Source: Oscillospiraceae bacterium (GTDB taxonomy: Bacteria; Bacillota; Clostridia; Oscillospirales; Oscillospiraceae). From it: a stretch of DNA of 7,763 bases. Position numbers and translations under genes: made by a program. Under the pieces are notes generated by a model. That model was not told the origin of the DNA, searched no databases, and was given only the letters and a program-made list of their open reading frames with translations. Below are positions 1 to 4,968 of the stretch, piece by piece (the stretch's first letter is position 1; each line of letters opens with the position of its first letter). The stretch lies in assembly GCA_031266955.1 (NCBI GenBank), contig JAISAA010000049.1, positions 1-7,763 of the forward strand, given 5' to 3'.

Positions 1-66
1 CCGTCCGTTGCGCTTATGAAATCGCAATCATCACTTATTCTATACACACGAAATGGGGGTGTTATT

Positions 67-291
67 TTGGCGCGAAAAGAAGCGAACACAGCCAAACCCG
101 ACGCTCTCCCCATGCTGAAAACCACCCAGCAAATGAGCCGTGTCAGCGGCATTGGCGAAAACAAGCTCCGTGAGCTTATGGATAAAGGCGAACTTGAATT
201 TGTCCAAAATGGCAACCGCCGCTTGATAGCCGACGCCGCCATTTGGGACTGGTACAACCGTGCCAAAACCACGGCGGCAAAGGGGGCGTGA
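67..291 (+). CDS. Excisionase-like small helix-turn-helix DNA-binding protein
   Basis: A protein of about 74 residues resembling the Xis/excisionase family that accompanies tyrosine integrases (Tn916-Xis-like winged helix). Such proteins bend DNA at the element ends and favour excision over integration. Visible core: LKTTQQMSRVSGIGENKLRE, the helix-turn-helix, followed by an acidic turn (DKGELEF), a basic beta-wing (NGNRRLI) and a closing helix (AAIWDWYNRA). I chose the TTG at 67 because a GGGGGTG ribosome-binding-like tract (55-61) sits about 5 bases before it. The frame stays open to an ATG at 16 and on to the window edge, but that ATG has no visible binding site. The stop is 2 bases before the integrase ATG, so the two are very probably co-transcribed. 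Family assignment is by pattern; an alternative is a generic MerR/AlpA-like regulator. Confidence 0.75.
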   Translation: MARKEANTAKPDALPMLKTTQQMSRVSGIGENKLRELMDKGELEFVQNGNRRLIADAAIWDWYNRAKTTAAKGA

Positions 292-293
292 CT

Positions 294-1586
294 ATGGCGG
301 TACAGGCGAGAACCGTTCAGAACAAGCGCGACATCAACGGCGTGTTGACGGGCAAGGCCGGAACCGTCTACGACGTGAATATCAAGTATAACGCGCCGGG
401 CGGCAGAAAGACCTACGCAAAGAAAGGCTTTGCAACGAAAAACGACGCTTTGCGGCATGAGGCCGAAATGCGGACGAAATTCCAAAATCCGAATTATGCC
501 GCGTCCGTTCAGGTACAAAGCAAACAGACCGTGAGCGCGTATCTCAATGAGTGGGTGGAAACCTATGCGCGGACAAACTTGCGCCCAAGCACTTATGACG
601 GCTATAAACGCACGATAGCGAATTACATCAATCCGTATATCGGCAATGTTCCGCTCAATCAACTCGCGCCGTCTATGGTGGATAAGATGTTCCGCGCGAT
701 TATGGATAAAGGCTTGAAGCCCGCTACGGCGGCGGGAGCGAAGCGGGTGTTGAGCGTCGCGCTCGGCCACGCCCGCAAATACCGCTACATTGAAACCAAT
801 CCCGCCCGCGATACGCTGACCAAGTTTGGCAAAGGCGACAAGACCCCCGACCCGTACACGCCGGAACAGATGGCCGCGCTCATGCGGCGCGTGGCGGGTA
901 CGGAATGGGAAATGCCCGTTGTACTCGGAGGGCTTTACGGGTTGCGCCGCTCGGAAATACTCGGCTTGCGGTGGCAGAACGTAGACCTTGAAAACAACAC
1001 GTTCGCCGTTGTGGAGCAGTTGCCGTTTAAGGTGCCGCCCAAGACAACCATTATTGAGCAAATGGCCCCGCCGAAGTCCAACGGCAGGACATTGCCGATT
1101 ACCGACATTGCGCGTCCGTTCTTTGAACGACAGCTTTTCTATCAAGCGGAGCAGAAGCAAAAGACAACAGAGAACGGTAAGCCATATTATTACAACGGGC
1201 TTGTCGTGTCCAAGCCGGACGGCGCACCCATGTACGCGAATTGGATTTCGTCGGGCTTTGGCAAGCTGCTTGAAGAAATTGATATGCCGCATATTCGATT
1301 TCATGACCTCAGACACACGGCGGCAACCAATATGCACCAGTTGACGGGCGACTTCTACACCACGGGCGAAGTGTTAGGGCATACGCTCGCGGGGATCGGC
1401 GCGTCACTCGGCCTGTCCATGAACTTTGAGGCGGTCACGGCGCGGTATGTGGACGTGAGGCTTGAACGCAAAAAGGAAGTGCTTGACCTCTACCACGCCG
1501 CCGTCCACGCGGCGGGCGGGCAGACGGAAAAGGAATCGGAGAAGTCAAAACCGCCAAAGGCAAAAAGGCACGAAACGGAGTTGTAA
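294..1586 (+). CDS. int: Site-specific tyrosine recombinase (integrase) of a mobile element
   Basis: A complete integrase of 430 residues, expected to catalyse integration and excision of the element whose right end lies here. Domains in order: a beta-rich, basic N-terminal arm-binding region (about 20-65), a SAM-like core-binding domain (about 78-170, TVSAYLNEWVETYARTNL onward), and the catalytic domain (about 185-400). Catalytic residues visible: Arg218 (YGLRRSEILGL), Lys261 (PPKSNGRTLPI), His337 and Arg340 (FHDLRHTAA), His363 (EVLGH) and the nucleophile Tyr385 (ARYVDV). The distance from His363 to Tyr385 is 22 residues, against about 9 in lambda Int, so there is an extra segment (TLAGIGASLGLSMNF). 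ATG 294 is chosen because AAGGGGG (280-286) lies 7 bases upstream; an overlapping GTG at 288 is too close to it. The C-terminus is a Lys/Glu-rich tail. The gene follows the excisionase-like gene, a normal module at the end of an integrated element. Confidence 0.93.
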   Translation: MAVQARTVQNKRDINGVLTGKAGTVYDVNIKYNAPGGRKTYAKKGFATKNDALRHEAEMRTKFQNPNYAASVQVQSKQTVSAYLNEWVETYARTNLRPSTYDGYKRTIANYINPYIGNVPLNQLAPSMVDKMFRAIMDKGLKPATAAGAKRVLSVALGHARKYRYIETNPARDTLTKFGKGDKTPDPYTPEQMAALMRRVAGTEWEMPVVLGGLYGLRRSEILGLRWQNVDLENNTFAVVEQLPFKVPPKTTIIEQMAPPKSNGRTLPITDIARPFFERQLFYQAEQKQKTTENGKPYYYNGLVVSKPDGAPMYANWISSGFGKLLEEIDMPHIRFHDLRHTAATNMHQLTGDFYTTGEVLGHTLAGIGASLGLSMNFEAVTARYVDVRLERKKEVLDLYHAAVHAAGGQTEKESEKSKPPKAKRHETEL

Positions 1587-1598
1587 ATCACGCAAGTC

Positions 1599-1626
1599 TT
1601 TACAATTCCTTGCCGCTTCTTATATC
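1599..1626 (+). promoter_or_regulatory. Possible sigma-A type promoter for the erm gene
   Basis: TTTACA at 1599-1604 (5 of 6 to TTGACA) is followed after 16 bases by TATATC at 1621-1626 (4 of 6 to TATAAT). If real, transcription would start near 1633 and give a leader of roughly 170 bases before the methyltransferase. It lies just after the integrase stop. Such matches can occur by chance and there is no independent support. Confidence 0.3.
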
Positions 1627-1641
1627 TCCTTACGAAGCTCA

Positions 1642-1680
1642 GGCACCATTTTGGCACCACGCGCCGATTTTTGGCGCGTG
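1642..1680. repeat. Short direct repeats and perfect hairpin just after the integrase
   Basis: GGCACC occurs twice (1642-1647 and 1653-1658), the second within TTTTGGCACC (1649-1658). TTTTGGCGCG follows at 1669-1678, and the same 10-mer is at 65-74 near the excisionase-like start. Overlapping these is a perfect 8-bp inverted repeat, CACGCGCC (1658-1665) with GGCGCGTG (1673-1680), loop GATTTTT. There is no T-run after it on the + strand, so it is not a convincing terminator. The position beside int suits integrase arm sites or part of the attachment site, but the other element end is not in the window, so this is only a suggestion. Confidence 0.4.
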
Positions 1681-1699
1681 AGCGGACGCAAAAAGAGAA

Positions 1700-1742
1700 C
1701 GGGCAAGCCCGCGCAAACGTAGTGCTCATGCGGGTTTGCTCG
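1700..1742 (+). promoter_or_regulatory. Leader hairpin with an alternative stem upstream of erm
   Basis: CGGGCAAGCCCGC (1700-1712) pairs with GCGGGTTTGCTCG (1730-1742) over 13 positions, two being G-U. A competing 6-bp stem pairs GCAAAC (1713-1718) with GTTTGC (1734-1739), re-using the same right arm. Mutually exclusive stems are the hallmark of attenuators, and many inducible erm genes are controlled by leader attenuation. I do not see a convincing leader peptide: the only short frame ending nearby is a GTG-started 14-codon one (1678-1722) without a ribosome-binding site. Regulatory role is inference. Confidence 0.4.
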
Positions 1743-1806
1743 CTCCCATTAGATTGTCCGGCTCAAAAACGCTGTTTGGATGTGGCGCGAAAAAATACTA
1801 TTTTTT

Positions 1807-2610
1807 ATGTCCGCAAACAGGAACCGCGGCGGTTCGCCGCGCTTTTCGATATCGCAAAATTTTCTCACAAGCGCCGGGACGATAAGCCGTCTCCTGCGCC
1901 TGACGTCTATATCAAAGGACGATCACGTGATAGAAATCGGCGCCGGCAAGGGCCACATCACGCGCCGGCTCGCGCATATGTGCCGGCGTCTGGACGCCTA
2001 TGAGATAGACCCGGGGCTTTGGCCCGCGCTGCTCGCCCTGCGCGAGGCCGCGCCCAATTTGACCGTTAAGCGGCAGGACTTTCTGACCGCCGCGCTGCCG
2101 CCGGGCGGCGAATATAAGGTGTTCGGCAACATCCCGTTTTCCCGAACCTCCGATATTATAAAAAAGCTGACAAACGCGAAAAATCCCCCGATAGAGGCCT
2201 GGCTCTTGATGGAGCACGGCGCCGCGAAGCGCTTTGCCGGCGCGCCGCAGGCGCGACGCGACACGCTCGGCTCGCTTTTGATAAAGCCGTTCTTCGACTC
2301 CCGAATCGTTTGCCGCGTCCCGCGCTTTGAATTTCATCCCGCGCCGTCTGTGGACGCCGCGCTGCTGCACCTCGTGAAAAAGACGCCGCCCGATATTCAG
2401 GCGACGCAAAAGCGCGAATTTGAGCGATTCATAGAGCGTGGTATGCGCTACGGCGCCGAGTCCCAGCTCACGAAAAGGCAGATTGGCGCGGCGCTGAGGC
2501 TCGCAGGGCTGCCCGATACACGGCAATCGGCTTTAATGCGGTATGTCCAATGGCTATGCCTTTTCCGATATTATCTCGCGCTGCGCGGGAGTGATAAGCC
2601 TTCAAAATAA
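1807..2610 (+). CDS. erm: Erm family 23S rRNA (adenine-N6)-methyltransferase
   Basis: A 267-residue SAM-dependent methyltransferase predicted to methylate the adenine equivalent to A2058 of 23S rRNA, giving resistance to macrolides, lincosamides and streptogramin B. Motifs, numbered from ATG 1807: SQNFLTS (16-22), the SAM-binding IEIGAGKG (42-49), the acidic YEID after strand 2, RQDFL (motif III), the target-adenine motif GNIPF (107-111) followed by SRTSDIIKKL, and FHPAPSVDAALLHL (motif VIII). The related KsgA family usually has NLPY in motif IV; NIPF and the short C-terminal domain ending in QWLCLFRYYLALRG favour Erm. An in-frame ATG at 1780 would add nine residues. I prefer 1807 because it puts about 15 residues before SQNF, as usual for Erm, but neither start has a good ribosome-binding site. 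Composition resembles the downstream gene more than the integrase, suggesting a resident gene next to the insertion. It seems a divergent Erm; I cannot name the class. Confidence 0.87.
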   Translation: MSANRNRGGSPRFSISQNFLTSAGTISRLLRLTSISKDDHVIEIGAGKGHITRRLAHMCRRLDAYEIDPGLWPALLALREAAPNLTVKRQDFLTAALPPGGEYKVFGNIPFSRTSDIIKKLTNAKNPPIEAWLLMEHGAAKRFAGAPQARRDTLGSLLIKPFFDSRIVCRVPRFEFHPAPSVDAALLHLVKKTPPDIQATQKREFERFIERGMRYGAESQLTKRQIGAALRLAGLPDTRQSALMRYVQWLCLFRYYLALRGSDKPSK

Positions 2611-2632
2611 AATAAAGCATCGGGGAAATAAT

Positions 2633-2674
2633 ATCTTGTACATCCGGCTTTTTTGCCGGACGGCCAAACAAGAT
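2633..2674. repeat. Nested inverted repeat in the gap after erm
   Basis: The outer arms ATCTTGT (2633-2639) and ACAAGAT (2668-2674) enclose an inner stem TCCGGC (2643-2648) with GCCGGA (2655-2660) around a loop of six T. It lies 22 bases after the erm stop, so it could end erm transcription, or be folded in mRNA running into the next gene. The T-run is in the loop and not after the stem, so it is not a standard intrinsic terminator. Confidence 0.45.
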
Positions 2675-2678
2675 AATG

Positions 2679-2712
2679 TAGCGCTTTGCGCTATTGGAGC
2701 TGATATTTTTTG
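2679..2712 (+). promoter_or_regulatory. Hairpin, ribosome-binding site and TTG start of the nucleotidyltransferase
   Basis: A perfect 6-bp stem TAGCGC (2679-2684) with GCGCTA (2688-2693) and a TTT loop ends two bases before GGAG (2696-2699). GGAG lies 10 bases before the TTG at 2710, which starts the canonical MKAIILAGGEGTRL N-terminus. No ATG in that frame gives a complete nucleotide-binding motif, so the TTG start is well supported. Confidence 0.65.
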
Positions 2713-4842
2713 AAAGCGATCATTCTTGCCGGTGGCGAGGGTACGCGTCTGCGCGCCATAACGGGCGACCTGCCGAAGCCGATGGTTCCGATATTGGGCG
2801 AGCCCGCCTTAGCGCATATAATACGCTTCCTGCGCCGTAACGGTATCACCGAGGCGCGCCTCGCGCTGCGCTATATGCCGCGCGCCGTTACGGACCATTT
2901 CGGCGATTCGTTCGAGGGCGTCGCGCTGACCTACAGTGTCGAGACCGAACGGCGCGGCACCGCGGGCGCCGTGCGCGACTGTGCCGTGCGCGAGCACGGC
3001 ACTGATATTATCTGTGAACTCAGCGGAGCTGAGTTCAACGCCGTGCGCGAGCGCGGCACTGATATTATCTGTGAACTCAGCGGAGCTGAGTTCAACGCCG
3101 TGCGCGAGCGCGGCACTGATATTATCTGTGAACTCAGCGGAGCTGAGTTCAACGCGGATTTTATCGCCGGAGGCGGCGATTTCCTCGTCGTGCCCGGCGA
3201 CTGCATATGCGATTTTGACCTGACGGAGCTTTTCGCGTTCCACCGCGAGCGCGAAAGCGAGGTCACGATAGCTCTTCATTCCGTGCCGGAGCCGACGGAA
3301 TACGGGCTTGTCGTATGCGCTCCCGGCGGCAGGGTCGGAAAGTTCGCGGAAAAGCCCGCGTGGGAGGGCGTCGTGACCGACACTGTCTCGACGGGTATTT
3401 ACGTTTTGTCAGAGTCCGTCCTGCGCGATATCCCGAGGCGCGGCGAATACGACTTCGCGCGAGACCTGTTTCCCAAACTTTTGGCGAGTAACAGAAGTCT
3501 GTACGGCTTCGCCCCGCGCGGCTACTGGCGCGATATCGGGACGCCGGACGCGTATTACGAATGTATCCGCGACGCGCGGGACGGACGCGTGAAGTTAGGC
3601 CACGGCGCGCCGTTTGACGCGCTCTCCGGCGGCGCGGACGTCGAGCTCCCGCCGGCGGCGCGGGCTCCGCTCGAATTCACAAGGCGCGGCGAAATAACGG
3701 GCAGGCTCGGCGAGCATTTTCTCGCCTCGGACTGTCTTTCGCTCGGGCTTGCCGCGGGGGCGTTCGGGCGCGTCGGGATCGGCTTTGCCGGGGGCGGCGC
3801 GGCGCGGGTCGTCGCGGAGCTTATTTCATGCGGCGTGAACGCGTCGGGCGGGACCTCGTTCTCGCACGACGGTGAAACTGTTTCGGAGGCGGCGTTCGCC
3901 GCGCGGGGTCTCGCGCTCGCGCTGTCTATTTTCGCGTCGCAGCGCGGGGCGGAGGTCAAAATCAGCTTTATCGGGGAGGACGGGGCCGCGGTTTCCCGCG
4001 CCGACGAGCGCCGTTTACTCAGCCCGGCTCCGCCGACGCCCGAGAGCTTCGGCGACGCGCGGCGCGTGTCCGGCGTCGGGGCGTTCTACGTCCCGCATCT
4101 CGCAAAAATCGCGCGCGGCGCTTTATCGTCCGATTCGCCGCCGGATGCAATGAATATCATTATAAAAGGCTCCGGCGCGGCGGCGGGAGCCCTGAGAGAG
4201 GCGCTGGAGCTCACCGGAGGTTATCGCCTCTCGGAGCGGGCGGGCGGCGCGGCGGAATTTGAGCCCTCGCCCGACGGGACGTCGTGCTCCGCGCGCGGCG
4301 AAAGCGGAACGGAGATAGACCACGCCCGGCTTATCGCTATCGCCGCCGCGGCGCATTTTGAGCTCGGACGCGGCGCGCTTATCCTGCCGCCGGACGCACC
4401 CGAAATTATCGGCGTCCTTGCGGAGCGCGCGGGGGCGGAGCTTATACGCTCGTGGCGCGGCGCAGCGGAATGGAGCCTTGACGGGCTCGCGCTCGCGGCG
4501 GAGCTTTGCGCCTTTATGCGCTCGCGCGGGGCAAGCCTTGACGATTTGAACGCAAAAATACCGCGCTTTGCTCTCGCGGAGCGCGAGATACCGGTGCGCC
4601 TCGGACGCGGCGCGGTGATGCGGAAGCTCTCGGCGGACGCCGAGGCGGGGGATATGCTCGATTCCGGGCTTGTTCTGCGCCCAGCCGCCGCAGGCGATAA
4701 AATTATCGGCGGTATCGGCGTCGTGACCCCGTTGCGCCGCGACGGAGCTTTGCGCGTGCGCGCGGAGGCGGATTGCGCGAGAAACGCCAAAAGGCTGTGC
4801 GCGGAGATAGCGCGGCGCGTCCGCGCGGCGGATGTAATTTAA
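2710..4842 (+). CDS. Sugar-phosphate nucleotidyltransferase fused to degenerate phosphomannomutase-like domain
   Basis: A 710-residue protein that should transfer a nucleotide to a sugar 1-phosphate (mannose-1-phosphate guanylyltransferase or glucose-1-phosphate nucleotidyltransferase type) in the cytoplasm, supplying activated sugar for surface glycan. Residues 1-295 are the catalytic domain: LAGGEGTRL (6-14), PKPMVPI (22-28), GTAGAV (83-88), the metal-site region FLVVPGD (158-164), FAEKP (212-216) and YWRDIGTPDAY (272-282). Residues 300-710 follow the phosphoglucomutase/phosphomannomutase layout without the hexapeptide-repeat domain that often lies between them. That part looks inactive as a mutase: the phosphoserine loop TASHNP is FASQRG (408-413), the metal loop DGDxDR is replaced around SPDGTSC (520-526), and the C-terminal phosphate loop is not recognisable. 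It may be regulatory or structural. Residues 92-148 are a triplicated 19-residue insertion that the family lacks. Exact sugar and nucleotide cannot be told. Start TTG has GGAG 10 bases upstream. Confidence 0.87.
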   Translation: MKAIILAGGEGTRLRAITGDLPKPMVPILGEPALAHIIRFLRRNGITEARLALRYMPRAVTDHFGDSFEGVALTYSVETERRGTAGAVRDCAVREHGTDIICELSGAEFNAVRERGTDIICELSGAEFNAVRERGTDIICELSGAEFNADFIAGGGDFLVVPGDCICDFDLTELFAFHRERESEVTIALHSVPEPTEYGLVVCAPGGRVGKFAEKPAWEGVVTDTVSTGIYVLSESVLRDIPRRGEYDFARDLFPKLLASNRSLYGFAPRGYWRDIGTPDAYYECIRDARDGRVKLGHGAPFDALSGGADVELPPAARAPLEFTRRGEITGRLGEHFLASDCLSLGLAAGAFGRVGIGFAGGGAARVVAELISCGVNASGGTSFSHDGETVSEAAFAARGLALALSIFASQRGAEVKISFIGEDGAAVSRADERRLLSPAPPTPESFGDARRVSGVGAFYVPHLAKIARGALSSDSPPDAMNIIIKGSGAAAGALREALELTGGYRLSERAGGAAEFEPSPDGTSCSARGESGTEIDHARLIAIAAAAHFELGRGALILPPDAPEIIGVLAERAGAELIRSWRGAAEWSLDGLALAAELCAFMRSRGASLDDLNAKIPRFALAEREIPVRLGRGAVMRKLSADAEAGDMLDSGLVLRPAAAGDKIIGGIGVVTPLRRDGALRVRAEADCARNAKRLCAEIARRVRAADVI
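2983..3153. repeat. Three tandem 57-bp palindromic units inserted in frame in a coding gene
   Basis: Three contiguous units, 2983-3039, 3040-3096 and 3097-3153. Units 2 and 3 are identical; unit 1 differs at one base (A2996 where the others have G). Each encodes AVRERGTDIICELSGAEFN (His for the second Arg in unit 1). Each unit holds two inverted repeats. The first is GCCGTGC with GCACGGC or GCGCGGC around a GCGA loop; in unit 1 it extends to nine perfect pairs, GTGCCGTGC (2981-2989) with 2994-3002. The second is a perfect 10-bp stem, TGAACTCAGC (3015-3024) and its complement (3028-3037) around GGA, repeated at 3072-3094 and 3129-3151. A linker with GATATTATCTG joins them and is richer in A/T than the gene around it. 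The host bases at 2968-2978 (GCCGTGCGCGA) equal the first 11 bases of the unit, which may have seeded duplication. Deletion of the array leaves a normal nucleotidyltransferase. Confidence 0.95.
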
Positions 4843-4882
4843 CGTGCGTGCGCGCACGGGGCCCGCCGCGCTTGCGCGGCGG
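4843..4882. repeat. GC-rich hairpins after the nucleotidyltransferase stop
   Basis: Two inverted repeats directly follow the stop codon: CGTGCG (4843-4848) with CGCACG (4853-4858) around TGCG, and a perfect 9-bp stem CCGCCGCGC (4863-4871) with 4874-4882 around a TT gap. No T-run follows. They may stabilise the 3' end or slow polymerase ahead of the terminator further on. Confidence 0.5.
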
Positions 4883-4901
4883 ACGCGCGTTGCGGCGGTG
4901 G

Positions 4902-4935
4902 ACAAAACGCCCCCGGAGCTTTGGGCTCCGGGGGC
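4902..4935 (-). terminator. Intrinsic terminator of the SLH protein gene, possibly two-way
   Basis: A perfect 11-bp GC-rich stem, GCCCCCGGAGC (4909-4919) with GCTCCGGGGGC (4925-4935), loop TTTGG. On the - strand it is followed by GTTTTGTC, a short U-rich tail, and it lies about 35 bases after the stop of the leftward gene. On the + strand the following bases (TGCGCTGTTCT) are only weakly T-rich, so it may also serve the convergent nucleotidyltransferase gene less efficiently. Confidence 0.85.
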
Positions 4936-4968
4936 TGCGCTGTTCTGGCCTATGTGGGATTTCCGGTT

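Noticed and set aside
1490..1729. Leftward 79-codon frame across the integrase end
   Set aside because: No ribosome-binding site or domain; it overlaps the integrase C-terminal codons in antisense.
1783..1793. TGGCGCGAAAA repeated at 68-78 and 1783-1793 as attachment repeats
   Set aside because: Both copies flank xis-int only, and an integrated element should extend beyond that; 11 bases in a biased composition is weak.
2566..2576. GATATTATCT in the erm 3' end shared with the 57-bp unit
   Set aside because: One 10-base match is about what chance predicts here, it encodes the conserved Erm C-terminal FRYYL, and the flanking hairpin sequences differ.
2983..3153. CRISPR array
   Set aside because: Units are contiguous with no unique spacers and are translated in frame within an enzyme gene.
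2809..3279. Leftward frames carrying the VELSSAEF repeat peptide
   Set aside because: They are shadows of the nucleotidyltransferase made open by the palindromic units; no ribosome-binding site or family match. Mentioned only as a property of the unit.
4123..4905. Leftward 260- and 189-codon frames opposite the mutase-like domain
   Set aside because: Arg/Ala-rich products typical of GC-rich antisense frames, with no recognisable motif.
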